Shown here one piece after another: positions 4,756 through 13,750 of a DNA stretch of 64,000 bases. The DNA is from Oscillospiraceae bacterium (lineage in GTDB: Bacteria; Bacillota; Clostridia; Oscillospirales; Ruminococcaceae). Positions within the stretch are counted from its first letter, which is position 1, and each line of letters begins with the position of its first letter. The translations under genes and the position numbers were made by a program. The stretch is taken from NCBI GenBank assembly GCA_004557855.1, contig SFFJ01000007.1, positions 1-64,000 of the forward strand. Direction: 5' to 3'. The notes under the pieces are model-generated. The model ran no database searches. It had not been told where the DNA came from and saw nothing but the letters and a program-made list of their open reading frames with translations.

Positions 4756-5817
4756 TTATTTTTTCACCGCCGCCGGCACCGTGCCGGGGTAGTAGTGGGA
4801 TAAAATTTCCCGCCAGCCGCTGCCGTGCTGCGCCATATACTGTGCCCCGTATTGCGAAAGCCCCACCCCGTGCCCGTAGCCCAGCACCTCGAAGGTGAAC
4901 AGCCCGCTTTTATAATCCACCGTAAAGGCTGCGCTGCGCAGCCCCAGCAGATGGCGCAGCTGCTGCCCCGTCAGTACCCGGTCGCCCGCCTGTACGGCGG
5001 TCACATAGCCCGCTTCACTGCGGGTGATGATTTTAAGCCATTCCTCCGGTTTCGGTCCCACCAGCACCGAAGCCCCGGTCAGCTTTTTCCGCAGGTCGGC
5101 GGCAGTTAGTGTGACGGTGCTGCGATAGCCCGGTGCGTTTTGATCCCAGCTGCTGTCCACCGGGGTCAAATAGGGCAGCGAGCCCTCCCACACATTCCCG
5201 GCGTCCTCGGTGGTTTTCCCGGCCGCAATGGCAAAATACGCCGCCACAATGGGCTGCCCCTCGTAGGTGAGGATGCTCTGCATGGCGGTCTCGGCGGCGG
5301 CAGTCACCTTTTTGCGGTACAGCTCATAATGGTCTCCCCACATGGCCTTCATGGCGGCATCGGTCACATAGCCCAGCCGTTTCTGCGGGTCGGCCGCAAA
5401 ATCCGCCCCCTTCAGCTCGGCAGGCGGGTCGGCCCGGTGCAGCGCCGCCAGATAGTGGGCGTTGGTGTAGGCGGCAACCCCCTGCGCAATGAGGGCATCC
5501 GACTCGTAGCCGGCGGGCATTTCCGCCGCGATGGCCCCCGCCACATAATCCGCCGCAGCCACCTCCGCCACTTCGCCGGTCGTTTCATCAAGGATGCGAA
5601 AGGCCGAAAGCACCGGGAAGGCATCACTTTTTTCGGGGTCTGGGGCGGGCTCCTCCCGTTTGCTGCCCGGCAGGACGGTCACCTGCTGCTGCGGGTCGGC
5701 TTTCTCCTCCCCGGCATACCCGATCCCCATCGGGGTGCCGCTCCACGCCAGCACCAGCAGCGGCACCGCCAGCATGGCCGCCGCCGCGCCCCCCAAAAGC
5801 CCCCAGTCCGCTTTCAT
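4756..5817 (-). CDS. spoIID: Stage II sporulation protein D (SpoIID)
   Basis: Encodes 353 residues from the ATG at 5817, preceded by AGAGGGGG; the upstream frame is only hairpin-rich intergenic DNA. Residues about 8-25 form one membrane anchor. The SpoIID/LytB catalytic domain follows: Val-Ala-Gly-Ala-Ile-Ala-Ala-Glu-Met-Pro near residue 95 (the Glu is the family catalytic acid), Ala-Gln-Gly-Val-Ala-Ala-Tyr-Thr, and the C-terminal Gly-Tyr-Gly-His-Gly-Val-Gly-Leu-Ser-Gln-Tyr-Gly motif. SpoIID is a lytic transglycosylase that, with SpoIIP and SpoIIM, drives membrane migration during engulfment. Its presence points to an endospore former. It stands alone, downstream of two tRNA genes' promoter side. 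Confidence 0.93.
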   Translation of the reverse strand: MKADWGLLGGAAAAMLAVPLLVLAWSGTPMGIGYAGEEKADPQQQVTVLPGSKREEPAPDPEKSDAFPVLSAFRILDETTGEVAEVAAADYVAGAIAAEMPAGYESDALIAQGVAAYTNAHYLAALHRADPPAELKGADFAADPQKRLGYVTDAAMKAMWGDHYELYRKKVTAAAETAMQSILTYEGQPIVAAYFAIAAGKTTEDAGNVWEGSLPYLTPVDSSWDQNAPGYRSTVTLTAADLRKKLTGASVLVGPKPEEWLKIITRSEAGYVTAVQAGDRVLTGQQLRHLLGLRSAAFTVDYKSGLFTFEVLGYGHGVGLSQYGAQYMAQHGSGWREILSHYYPGTVPAAVKK

Positions 5818-5848
5818 CTTCCGTCCCCCTCTCTGCAGCAGCACAGTC

Positions 5849-5960
5849 CGGCGCTGCGCCGCGCCCCGCCCGCGTGGGCCCCTGCGGGGCCCACGCTGCC
5901 CGCCCCCTGCGGGGGCGGGTCGGGCGGCCCGCAGGGCCGCCCGTGCGGGGCGCGCCTTGT
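5849..5960. repeat. GC-rich hairpin string
   Basis: Short perfect hairpins in a row, such as GGGCCC-ctgcgg-GGCCC and CCCGCCCC-tgcg-GGGGCGGG, in the gap upstream of spoIID. Same class as the strings found in most longer gaps. Confidence 0.7.
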
Positions 5961-6005
5961 ACCCTGTACTTGTCCCTACACCCCGACTATATGCAGTAGG
6001 GCAGC

Positions 6006-6039
6006 AAAAAATACGGCGGGGTGATCGCTCACTCCGCCG
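6006..6039 (-). terminator. Terminator of the sigma/anti-sigma operon
   Basis: On the minus strand the stem CGGCGGaGTG / CACcCCGCCG is followed by TATTTTTTG. It lies 14 bases after the anti-sigma stop codon. Confidence 0.85.
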
Positions 6040-6052
6040 CAGGGGAAGGTTC

Positions 6053-6886
6053 TTATTCGGTTTTGGCGGTAAACTCAAGCTGCAAAATCGCCGAAAGCAT
6101 CGCCGCCTCGTCCTCATTCAGCACCGTGGCGCACGCCCCGCCGTAATCCACCACCCGGCGCTCCTCCGGGAAGAAGCCGTACAGCGTCTTATCCAGCATA
6201 AAATAGTGGGCGCAGCTTGCGGGCAGCTCGCAGCCCTCCCAGCGCTCGCCGCTATCGTAAAACATGGCGATCGCCTGGTCATAGTCTCCCCCGAAAAGCT
6301 GCGAGGAAACCGCAGCCATCGCGTCAAAATCCGTCAGGTCGGGGGTGGGCAGCTCTCCCGGCGAAGCAAGGATCTCGCTCTCCAAAGCCTCGAAGTCGCC
6401 GTCGGGCCGGTTCTCTGTTTTCTTGTTGTCGCCACCGGCCGTGGTAGGGTTCGGCGGGGGAGCCATCATCAGGCCGTCTGTCCCCGGGCCGCCGGTCTCC
6501 GGCACCTCACCGGCGGAGCCGTTCCACATGTCGCGGTTCTCCGCACCATTCGGCGCCATCGCCATGTCATAGCCCGGCTCGGCCGGCGCAGGCTCATTGA
6601 AGGACTTTTTCTGCAGCGTGCCGTTTTGCAGCAGGAACGCCACGCCCACCGCCAGCACCAGCACCGCCGCAGCGCTGCCCCAGCGTCTCCATTGCAGCCA
6701 TATCACACCGCCCTTTTTCTCCGGGGCGGGAGCCGCCGGTTCGGCAGCCCTTTGCTCCTCGGCGTCCATTCGCTCAAACAGCGCCGCCGCCGAAAGGGAG
6801 GAGGGCAGGGCAGGACTGCCGGCACGCATCAGCTCGTCGGCCAGCCATTCCCGGTCGGTATTCAGTTTCTTTTCACGGTTCGTCAT
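6053..6886 (-). CDS. Putative anti-sigma factor, single-pass membrane protein
   Basis: Encodes 277 residues; the start at 6886 has GGAGGGC upstream and overlaps the sigma factor stop by 4 bases (ATGA). The N-terminal about 65 residues are cytoplasmic and helical (Asp-Arg-Glu-Trp-Leu-Ala-Asp-Glu-Leu...). A transmembrane helix at about residues 72-90 (Ala-Ala-Val-Leu-Val-Leu-Ala-Val-Gly-Val-Ala-Phe-Leu-Leu) leads to a Pro/Gly-rich linker and an extracytoplasmic domain of no family I know. The coupling to an ECF sigma gene and the topology are the usual arrangement for a cognate anti-sigma factor. There is no zinc-binding His-X3-Cys-X2-Cys motif, so it is not a ZAS-type protein. Function is inferred mainly from context. 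Confidence 0.7.
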   Translation of the reverse strand: MTNREKKLNTDREWLADELMRAGSPALPSSLSAAALFERMDAEEQRAAEPAAPAPEKKGGVIWLQWRRWGSAAAVLVLAVGVAFLLQNGTLQKKSFNEPAPAEPGYDMAMAPNGAENRDMWNGSAGEVPETGGPGTDGLMMAPPPNPTTAGGDNKKTENRPDGDFEALESEILASPGELPTPDLTDFDAMAAVSSQLFGGDYDQAIAMFYDSGERWEGCELPASCAHYFMLDKTLYGFFPEERRVVDYGGACATVLNEDEAAMLSAILQLEFTAKTE

Positions 6887-7425
6887 GATAAGCCCTCCTT
6901 TCCGTTAGGTTCCTGTAAAAATTTCCGCAGCTTGTGCAGCGAACGGGACAGTTTGCTGCTCACCGTGCCCTGCGGCAGCCCCAGCATCCCGGCGATCTCC
7001 CGCATGGTGTAGCCCTCCAGTACCGAAAGCAGAACGATCTGCCGTTCCTCCGCCGCAAGGCTTGCCAGCGCCTCACGCAGCTCCGCCCGGCGGGTCGCAT
7101 TTTCGGGGATGGCCTCCTCCGCCGTTTCGTAGTAGCTGTCCAGGTCTATCTCGTTTTTGCGGGCCACGATCCTGCCGATCTGCCGCTTGCACCTGGCCGA
7201 GAGGATACGGAACATCCAACTGCGGAACGCCTCCGGCTCCCGCAGGTTTTTAATGCCCTTCCACGCCTCGGCAAAGGTATCCGCCACGGCGTCCTCGGCG
7301 TCCGCCTGATTGCCGAGGGTATAAAGCGCCATGCGGTACAGGTCTGCGGCGATATGCTCGTACAGCTCGCCGAAAGCGGCCCTGCTGCCCTGCTGCGCTT
7401 CGGTTACCAGCTGGGTGATGGTCAT
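6883..7425 (-). CDS. ECF-family RNA polymerase sigma factor
   Basis: Encodes 180 residues from the ATG at 7425, which has AGGAAGG upstream. Sigma region 2 spans about residues 10-80 (Phe-Gly-Glu-Leu-Tyr, Asp-Ala-Glu-Asp-Ala-Val-Ala-Asp-Thr-Phe, Phe-Arg-Ser-Trp-Met-Phe-Arg-Ile). Region 4 spans about 115-170, with the helix-turn-helix Tyr-Thr-Met-Arg-Glu-Ile-Ala-Gly-Met-Leu-Gly-Leu-Pro-Gln-Gly-Thr-Val. No region 1 or 3, as expected for the extracytoplasmic-function group. It is translationally coupled to the downstream membrane protein, presumably its anti-sigma factor. The signal and regulon are not visible. Confidence 0.92.
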   Translation of the reverse strand: MTITQLVTEAQQGSRAAFGELYEHIAADLYRMALYTLGNQADAEDAVADTFAEAWKGIKNLREPEAFRSWMFRILSARCKRQIGRIVARKNEIDLDSYYETAEEAIPENATRRAELREALASLAAEERQIVLLSVLEGYTMREIAGMLGLPQGTVSSKLSRSLHKLRKFLQEPNGKEGLS

Positions 7426-7838
7426 AACGGCACCTTCCTTTTGCGGTGTTCCCACCCAGCTTTCACCATAATAGTGTCGCCTGCGGCGGGTTTTGTTGCA
7501 TCGCTCATCAAAATTTTTGCAGGGCCCCGGTTACGGCGCCCCGCCGGCCGGCCCTCCGGGCCGGCCGCCCGCCCCTGCGGGGCGGGTACGGCGCCCCCCG
7601 CAGGGGGGCGCCGGGCGGGGCGCCGCCCCTACCGGGCAGGCCCCGCAAGGTCCTCTGCCGTTATTTTATCACAGCTCCCGCCAAATGAAAACCCCACCCC
7701 CGCCGAAGATAGTGCAAGATGCCTATTTCCTTTTCCCCCCCGGCATGCTATAATTCATAGTAAGTTACTATATCTTCGCCCCTGCCGCATCCGGCGAAGG
7801 TACAAACCCCTATCCCATAACCGAAACGGAGGGACATT
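7426..7838. repeat. 413-bp gap with a GC-rich hairpin string and a promoter
   Basis: Positions about 7525-7650 hold hairpins such as GGCCGGCC-ctccg-GGCCGGCC and CGCCCC-tgcg-GGGCG in series. A TATAAT at 7749-7754 is a likely -10 for the gdpP operon, although I see no good -35. No reading frame in the gap is convincing. Confidence 0.6.
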
Positions 7839-9830
7839 ATGCAGGAGCGACTGAACCAATACCGTCCTATCCTTGCGGTGCTCATCGCGGCGGGTGCCCT
7901 TTTGGCAGCCGTCACCTCCCGCTACGATCTGACCGCCTTCTATATCTGCATCGGCGCATGGGTGCTGCTGGCCATCGGCTGCATCGTCTGGATGTCCGTC
8001 ATCACCCGGCAGAACCGCCGCCGCTTCTCCGAGCTGCAAAACTCGCTGGAGCACATCATGAGCGATGCCGTCCTCAATCTCCCCATGGCCTCCCTGATCG
8101 TCCGGGAAACCGGCGAGATCGTGTGGAGCAACCCGCCCGCCAAGCAGGCCGTTTTCCCCGGGCAGGAGCTGTTCGGCCGCAACATGGCGGAGCTGGTGCC
8201 GGAAATGGACTGGCGGGCCGAAAGCAGCGCCGAGGGCCGGGATATCGTCATCAACGGGCGGCACTACACCGTCTTTCTGATGCACTCCGCCTCCACCAAG
8301 GAGCCGCTTACCATCATCTCTCTGGTGGATGATAACGACCTCAAGCACTACACGCAGGAATACTTCGACTCCCGCCCCTATGTGCTCACCATGCTCATCG
8401 ATAACTACTCCGAGCTGTTTACCGACGCCAAGGAAAACGAGCGCAGCAGCACCATGGGTCAAATCGAGCATATCATCGAGAGCTTTGCCGAGGAAAACCA
8501 CGGCCTTGTAAAAAAGCTGGAGCGTGACCGCTACCTTGCGGTGGTGGAGGAGCGCTACATGAAAAAGGTCATCGAAAACCGGTTCCCCATCCTGGATGCC
8601 ATCCGTGCGGTGGAAACCGGCGACCGCAATAACGCCACCATGTCCATCGGCGTTTCCCCTACGGCGGGCAACCTGCACGAAAGCGAAACCGTCTCCCGGC
8701 AGGCTTTGGATATGGCGCTGGGGCGCGGCGGTGACCAGGTGGCCCTGCGCCAGAAAAACGGGTATGAATTCTTCGGCGGTACCGGCCGCGGCGTGGAAAA
8801 ACGCAATAAGGTGCGGGCGCGCATCATGGCCAACGCCATCACCGAGGTGGCCGGCACCTGCGATAACATCCTCATCATGGGGCACCGCTTCGCCGACTTG
8901 GACTGCCTTGGCGCCGCCATCGGCATGTATGCCGGCCTTTCCACGCTGGGCAAGCCCTGCGCCATCGTGCTGGATACCGAAAAGAGTCTGGCGCAGCCGC
9001 TTTATACCCATATGCTCCAGCAGGAAAAGCGCTATGAAAACGCCTTTATCTCACCGGCGCAGGCGCTGGATGCGGTTACCCGCAATACCCTGCTGGTGGT
9101 GGTGGATACCCACGTCCCCTCCATCCTGGAAAGCCGGGAGGTCTACGCGGCCTGCCGCAATGTCGTCGTCATCGACCACCACCGCAAGATGGTGGAGCAC
9201 ATCGATAATGCCATCATCTTCTTCCACGAGCCCTTTGCCAGCTCCGCCAGTGAAATGGTCGCCGAGCTGGTGCAGTATTTCCGGGGCGGCAAGCTCCGCA
9301 TCAGCGTGGCGGAGGCCGAGGCGCTGCTGGCCGGTATCATGCTGGATACCAAAAACTTCATCCTGCGCACCGGCGTCCGCACCTTCGAGGCCGCAGCCTT
9401 CCTGCGCCGTATGGGCGCCGATACCGTAGCGGTCCGCAAGCTGTTTGCCTCCAGTATGGAAAGCTATCAGGAGCGCAGCCGTCTGGTGGGCGCCGCAGAG
9501 GTCTACCGTTCCTGCGCCATCAGCTGCACCTCCGGCAATATCGATGATATCCGGGTGGTGGCGCCGCAGGCCGCCGATGACCTTCTCGGCATCAGCGGGG
9601 TGGACGCCTCCTTCGTCCTGTACGAGCAGGACGGCACCGTCAATATCTCGGCCCGCAGCATGGGCGCCGTCAATGTCCAGCTCATTCTGGAGAGCATGGG
9701 CGGCGGCGGTCATCAAACCATGGCCGGCGCACAAATCAAGGACATCTCACCGGAGGATTGCCGCCAGCAGCTGCTGGTCGCCATCGACCGGTATTATGAA
9801 GAATACCCCAAGGGAGGTAAAGAAGCATGA
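7839..9830 (+). CDS. gdpP: GdpP-type cyclic-di-AMP phosphodiesterase
   Basis: Encodes 663 residues. Two transmembrane helices lie at about 10-55. A PAS-like segment follows (Leu-Ile-Val-Arg-Glu-Thr-Gly-Glu-Ile-Val-Trp-Ser-Asn). Then comes a degenerate GGDEF domain (about 175-310) lacking the Gly-Gly-Asp-Glu-Phe signature. The C-terminal DHH/DHHA1 phosphodiesterase carries Phe-Ala-Asp-Leu-Asp-Cys-Leu-Gly, Val-Asp-Thr-His, the DHH motif in Val-Ile-Asp-His-His-Arg-Lys, and Gly-Gly-Gly-Gly-His-Gln. This is the domain order of GdpP, which hydrolyses the second messenger c-di-AMP and so sets cell-wall and potassium homeostasis. It overlaps rplI by 4 bases (ATGA), matching the conserved gdpP-rplI-dnaB order of Firmicutes. 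Confidence 0.95.
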   Translation: MQERLNQYRPILAVLIAAGALLAAVTSRYDLTAFYICIGAWVLLAIGCIVWMSVITRQNRRRFSELQNSLEHIMSDAVLNLPMASLIVRETGEIVWSNPPAKQAVFPGQELFGRNMAELVPEMDWRAESSAEGRDIVINGRHYTVFLMHSASTKEPLTIISLVDDNDLKHYTQEYFDSRPYVLTMLIDNYSELFTDAKENERSSTMGQIEHIIESFAEENHGLVKKLERDRYLAVVEERYMKKVIENRFPILDAIRAVETGDRNNATMSIGVSPTAGNLHESETVSRQALDMALGRGGDQVALRQKNGYEFFGGTGRGVEKRNKVRARIMANAITEVAGTCDNILIMGHRFADLDCLGAAIGMYAGLSTLGKPCAIVLDTEKSLAQPLYTHMLQQEKRYENAFISPAQALDAVTRNTLLVVVDTHVPSILESREVYAACRNVVVIDHHRKMVEHIDNAIIFFHEPFASSASEMVAELVQYFRGGKLRISVAEAEALLAGIMLDTKNFILRTGVRTFEAAAFLRRMGADTVAVRKLFASSMESYQERSRLVGAAEVYRSCAISCTSGNIDDIRVVAPQAADDLLGISGVDASFVLYEQDGTVNISARSMGAVNVQLILESMGGGGHQTMAGAQIKDISPEDCRQQLLVAIDRYYEEYPKGGKEA

Positions 9831-10273
9831 AAGTAGTACTGAAACAGGATGTAAAAGGCAGCGGTAAAAAGGGTGAGCTGGTAGAGGTAGCCGACGGCTA
9901 CGCCCGCAATTTTCTTCTGAAACGGGGCCTTGCCATTCCCGCCGATGCCGGCGCCATGAACGAGCTGAAAAATCGCGAGGCCGCCAAGGCCTACCGTCTG
10001 GCCGAGGAGCAGAAGGCCGCCGAGGAGCAGAAGGTCGCCATTGACGGCAAAACCGTAAAGCTGACCGCCAAGGCCGGCGCCAACGGCAAGCTGTTCGGCG
10101 CCGTCACCGCCAAGGAGATCGCCGAGGGCATCGAAAAGCAGCTGGGCACCACCCTTGAAAAGCGTAAAATCGTCCTCAAGGAGGACATCAAGGCGTTCGG
10201 CTCCTACACCGTCGAGGTCAAGATCTATAACGGTGTTTCGGCCAGCCTGTATGTCATAGTCGGCGAGGAATAA
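9827..10273 (+). CDS. rplI: 50S ribosomal protein L9
   Basis: Encodes 148 residues, the normal length for L9. The N-terminal domain begins Met-Lys-Val-Val-Leu-Lys-Gln-Asp-Val-Lys-Gly and contains the signature Gly-Tyr-Ala-Arg-Asn-Phe-Leu. A long charged connecting helix (about 45-75, rich in Ala, Glu and Lys) joins it to the C-terminal rRNA-binding domain. It binds 23S rRNA near the L1 stalk. The start codon overlaps the gdpP stop, so translation is coupled. AAGGGAGG lies upstream. Confidence 0.97.
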   Translation: MKVVLKQDVKGSGKKGELVEVADGYARNFLLKRGLAIPADAGAMNELKNREAAKAYRLAEEQKAAEEQKVAIDGKTVKLTAKAGANGKLFGAVTAKEIAEGIEKQLGTTLEKRKIVLKEDIKAFGSYTVEVKIYNGVSASLYVIVGEE

Positions 10274-10304
10274 GCCGCCGGCCGTACGCATCTTCCCGTC
10301 ATTT

Positions 10305-10410
10305 CTGCAGCAGCCGGGAACCGGGGCGCAGCCCCTTTCGGCTCCGCCGAAAGCCGCGAGCTTCGCTCGCGGGCCCGCCTGCGGCGGGCGGGCTGCGCCC
10401 CGCGTGCCCA
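10305..10410. repeat. GC-rich hairpin string
   Basis: Includes CTTTCGGC-tccg-GCCGAAAG, CGCGAGC-ttc-GCTCGCG and GCCCGCC-tgcg-GGCGGGC in direct succession between rplI and dnaB. Confidence 0.7.
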
Positions 10411-10458
10411 CCCGCCCCCTGCACCATCCCCACCCCACACAAAAAGGAGTGACCTCCC

Positions 10459-11799
10459 ATGCCCGCCGATTACATGACCACCGAGAGCCGCCTGCCCTTC
10501 AGCCTGGAAGCGGAGCAGTCGGTACTGGGTGCTGCCCTGCTGGATTCCGGCTGCGTGCCGGATCTGGTGCGCTTGGTGCGCCCGGAGTACTTCTACCGTG
10601 AGCAGCACCGCCTCATCTTCGAGGTGATCTCGGCCAAATTCACCCTCGGCGAGCCCATCGATATCGTCACCGTGATGGAAGCCGCCGTGCGGGAGGAGAT
10701 CTTCTCCACCCCGGAGGAGACCAAAACCTACCTGGCGCAGCTGGCGCAAATCGTCCCCTCGGTGCACAATCTGGAGGCATACACCAACATCCTGCGGGAA
10801 AAATACCACCTGCGCACCCTCATCACCACCTCGCGGGATATCATCGAGCAGGCCGAAGCCCCCACCGCCGAATCGGACGGCCTCCTGGACTACGCCGAGC
10901 AGAAGATCTACGATATCCGCAACGGCCACAATAATGATAGCCTTGTGCCCGTTTCCCGGGTGGTGCTGGAAACCTTTGACCATCTGCAGCGCCTTTCCGG
11001 CGAAAACCGCGCCGATTACCTCGGCATCTCCACCGGTTACAGCGACCTGGACCGCACCATCACCGGTCTCAATAAATCCGACCTCATTCTGGTGGCCGCC
11101 CGCCCCGGCATGGGTAAAACGGCCTTCGCCCTCAATATCGCCGCCAATGTGGCGCTGCGGGGCAAAAAGACCGTCGCCGTATTTTCCTTGGAAATGAGCC
11201 GGGAGCAGCTGATGAACCGCCTGTTCGCTGCGGAGGGCGGCATCGACAGCCGCAAGCTCCTCACCGGCGAGCTTTCCACCGAGGACTGGGGCAAGGTCGC
11301 CGATCTTTCTCCCATCTTCGGCGCTTCCTCCCTCTACATGGATGATACCGCCGGCATCACCGTGGCGGAAATGAAGGCAAAGCTGCGCCGTGTACGGGAT
11401 CTCGGCCTTGTCGTCATCGACTATCTGCAGCTGATGAGCAGCAGCCGCCGCAGCGAAAACCGTGTGCAGGAGGTCTCCGAGATCACCCGCAGCCTGAAGA
11501 TCATGGCGAAGGAGCTGAATGTTCCGGTCATCACCCTTTCGCAGCTTTCCCGCGGCCCGGATAGCCGCAGCGACCACCGCCCCATGCTGTCCGACCTGCG
11601 TGAGTCCGGCTCCATCGAGCAGGACGCCGATATTGTCCTGTTCCTGTATCGGGAGGCCTACTACGAAAAGGAACGGGAGGATCAGTCCGAGACCGAATGC
11701 ATCGTGGCCAAAAACCGCCACGGCGAAACCGGCAAGATCGATCTGCGGTGGGATGGCCGCTATACCCGGTTCTTCAGCGTGGATCGCAGCCGCGAATGA
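10459..11799 (+). CDS. dnaB: Replicative DNA helicase DnaB
   Basis: Encodes 446 residues. The N-terminal all-helical DnaB domain (about 10-110) begins Leu-Pro-Phe-Ser-Leu-Glu-Ala-Glu-Gln-Ser-Val-Leu-Gly-Ala. The RecA-like C-terminal domain carries Walker A (Ala-Arg-Pro-Gly-Met-Gly-Lys-Thr, about 214-221), Walker B (Leu-Val-Val-Ile-Asp-Tyr-Leu-Gln-Leu-Met) and the Leu-Ser-Gln-Leu-Ser-Arg and Asp-Leu-Arg-Glu-Ser-Gly-Ser-Ile-Glu-Gln-Asp-Ala-Asp motifs. It forms the hexameric 5'-3' helicase at the replication fork. AAAAAGGAG precedes the start. The stop overlaps tilS by 4 bases. Confidence 0.97.
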   Translation: MPADYMTTESRLPFSLEAEQSVLGAALLDSGCVPDLVRLVRPEYFYREQHRLIFEVISAKFTLGEPIDIVTVMEAAVREEIFSTPEETKTYLAQLAQIVPSVHNLEAYTNILREKYHLRTLITTSRDIIEQAEAPTAESDGLLDYAEQKIYDIRNGHNNDSLVPVSRVVLETFDHLQRLSGENRADYLGISTGYSDLDRTITGLNKSDLILVAARPGMGKTAFALNIAANVALRGKKTVAVFSLEMSREQLMNRLFAAEGGIDSRKLLTGELSTEDWGKVADLSPIFGASSLYMDDTAGITVAEMKAKLRRVRDLGLVVIDYLQLMSSSRRSENRVQEVSEITRSLKIMAKELNVPVITLSQLSRGPDSRSDHRPMLSDLRESGSIEQDADIVLFLYREAYYEKEREDQSETECIVAKNRHGETGKIDLRWDGRYTRFFSVDRSRE

Positions 11800-13175
11800 G
11801 TACCGTACTGGAGCAAAAGGCGCTTTGCGCCCTGCGGCAATATTCCCTGTTTTCACAGGGCGACAGGATCGCTGTCGGGGTTTCCGGCGGCGCGGATTCT
11901 GTCGCTCTTTTGCGCTTTCTGGCGGCTCTGCGGCCGCAGTTCGGCTGGGATCTGGTCGTCTGCCATATCCACCACGGGCTGCGCGGCGCGGAGGCTGACC
12001 GGGATGAATGCTTTGTGCGGGCACTGGCGGAGCAGCTGGGGCTGCCCTGTGCCGTTTCCCGCATCGATGCCGCCGCCCTTGCGCTGCGGGATCATATCTC
12101 GGTGGAGGAGGCCGGCCGGACGGCCCGCTACGCCTTTTTTGCCCAAACGGCAGGGGAGGGGGGACGCATCGCCACCGCCCACACCCTTGATGACTCCATC
12201 GAAACGGTGCTGATGAACCTGGTGCGGGGCACCGGACTGCGGGGCCTTTGCGGCATCCCCCGCATCCGCGGCAATATCGTCCGCCCCCTGCTGGACTGCA
12301 CCCGTGCCGAGGTCGAGGACTACCTGGGCACCTTGGGGCAACCCTACTGCACCGACAGCACCAATCTCACCGACGACTACACCCGCAACCGCATCCGCCA
12401 CGATATTTTGCCCCGCCTTTGTGCGCTGAACCCGAATTTCCCCGGCGCCATGGCCCGTATGCTCCCGCGGCTGGCCGCCCAGCAGGCTCTCACCGACTGC
12501 CTCGCCGCCCAATCGGCGCAGCAGCTCCACGCCGCCTGCGGCGGCCTGTCCCGGCAGGGCCTTTCGGCCCTGCCGGAGCCGGTCTGCGACCGGCTGCTGC
12601 TGCGCCTGCTGGAGCAGAACCGCCTGCCCGTTTCCGCCGCCGCCGTAGAGCGCATGACCGAGACCCTCCGCACCGGCGGCAAGCTGGACCTTGCCGCACG
12701 CAGCTGGTTCTTCGTTGCGCAGGGGGATCTCGCCGCAGTGATCTACGCCCCGCCGGGCGGCATCCCGCCGGTTCCCGTCCCCCTCCCGCAGGAGGAAACC
12801 CCCGTCATTCTGCCCTTTTCCCCGCAAAAAAGCCTGAAACTGACGCTTTGCAACAAAATAGTTGCGAATACGTCCGAAAAATTTAACATTTCCCTCTTAA
12901 AAGATGCCATAGATTGTGATAGAATAAAAGGGTATTCGTTCATGCGCACCCGTCGCCCCGGTGATACCTTCATCATCGGCAAAAAGCAGCTTTCCCTGGG
13001 GGAAGCGTGGGCCGCCGCCGGCATTCCGGCGCTGCTGCGTCCCGCCCTTATGGTGCTGGCCGATGAGCAGGGCGTCCTGTGGGCAGAGGGGATTGGCAGC
13101 AGTTCCCGTGCCGCCGTGACCGAAAACACCAAACAATACGTGATAATTGAGTGCCAGGAGGAAAAAACACCATGA
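11796..13175 (+). CDS. tilS: tRNA(Ile)-lysidine synthase
   Basis: Encodes 459 residues from the ATG at 11796, which overlaps the dnaB stop (ATGA). The PP-loop ATPase signature Ser-Gly-Gly-Ala-Asp-Ser lies at about residues 29-34, followed by His-Ile-His-His-Gly-Leu-Arg and the family block Thr-Ala-His-Thr-Leu-Asp-Asp. The C-terminal domain after about 330 carries the substrate-recognition fold (Arg-Thr-Arg-Arg-Pro-Gly-Asp). The enzyme modifies cytidine 34 of the minor tRNA-Ile to lysidine so that AUA is read as isoleucine; it is essential. Around 12840-12930 the codon use briefly becomes AT-rich, at the inter-domain linker. tilS-hpt-ftsH is a conserved Firmicutes order. Confidence 0.96.
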   Translation: MSTVLEQKALCALRQYSLFSQGDRIAVGVSGGADSVALLRFLAALRPQFGWDLVVCHIHHGLRGAEADRDECFVRALAEQLGLPCAVSRIDAAALALRDHISVEEAGRTARYAFFAQTAGEGGRIATAHTLDDSIETVLMNLVRGTGLRGLCGIPRIRGNIVRPLLDCTRAEVEDYLGTLGQPYCTDSTNLTDDYTRNRIRHDILPRLCALNPNFPGAMARMLPRLAAQQALTDCLAAQSAQQLHAACGGLSRQGLSALPEPVCDRLLLRLLEQNRLPVSAAAVERMTETLRTGGKLDLAARSWFFVAQGDLAAVIYAPPGGIPPVPVPLPQEETPVILPFSPQKSLKLTLCNKIVANTSEKFNISLLKDAIDCDRIKGYSFMRTRRPGDTFIIGKKQLSLGEAWAAAGIPALLRPALMVLADEQGVLWAEGIGSSSRAAVTENTKQYVIIECQEEKTP

Positions 13176-13720
13176 GAATGGACAAGGACATCTGTAAGGT
13201 AATGTTTAATGAGGTCGAGCTGAACGGCGCCTGCAAGCGTCTGGGCGAGCAGATCACCAAGGATTACGAGGGCAAGGATCTTCTGATCGTCGGAATCCTT
13301 AACGGCGCCATCGTTTTCGTCACCGACCTCATGCGGCAGATCGACCGTCAGATCAACATCGATTTCATGTCCGTTTCCAGCTATGGGTGCGGCACCACCT
13401 CCAGCGGCAATATCCACGTCGCCAAGGATCTCAATTCCGATATCGCCGGGCGCAATGTCCTCATCGTGGAGGACATCCTTGATACCGGCAACACCCTGCA
13501 TCAGCTTACCGCGATGCTCAAGGAGCGCAACCCCGCCTCCCTCAAGGTGTGCGTGCTGCTGGATAAGCCCGCCCGCCGTGAGCAGGAGATCTACGCCGAC
13601 TATGTCGGCTACACCATCCCCGATGCCTTTGTAGTGGGCTACGGCCTGGATTACGCCGAGGAATACCGCAACCTGCCCTACATCGGCGTGCTTTCCCCCA
13701 GCGTCTATTCCCACGAATAA
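13172..13720 (+). CDS. hpt: Hypoxanthine phosphoribosyltransferase
   Basis: Encodes 182 residues from the ATG at 13172, with AGGAGG upstream and a 4-base overlap with tilS. The PRPP-binding motif Val-Leu-Ile-Val-Glu-Asp-Ile-Leu-Asp-Thr-Gly-Asn-Thr-Leu is present at about residues 98-111. The catalytic loop Ser-Val-Ser-Ser-Tyr-Gly and the C-terminal Phe-Val-Val-Gly-Tyr-Gly-Leu-Asp-Tyr are also clear. It salvages hypoxanthine and guanine to IMP and GMP. Confidence 0.97.
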   Translation: MRMDKDICKVMFNEVELNGACKRLGEQITKDYEGKDLLIVGILNGAIVFVTDLMRQIDRQINIDFMSVSSYGCGTTSSGNIHVAKDLNSDIAGRNVLIVEDILDTGNTLHQLTAMLKERNPASLKVCVLLDKPARREQEIYADYVGYTIPDAFVVGYGLDYAEEYRNLPYIGVLSPSVYSHE

Positions 13721-13750
13721 TCAAACTAACGCAAGACAGGAGTGAAGTCA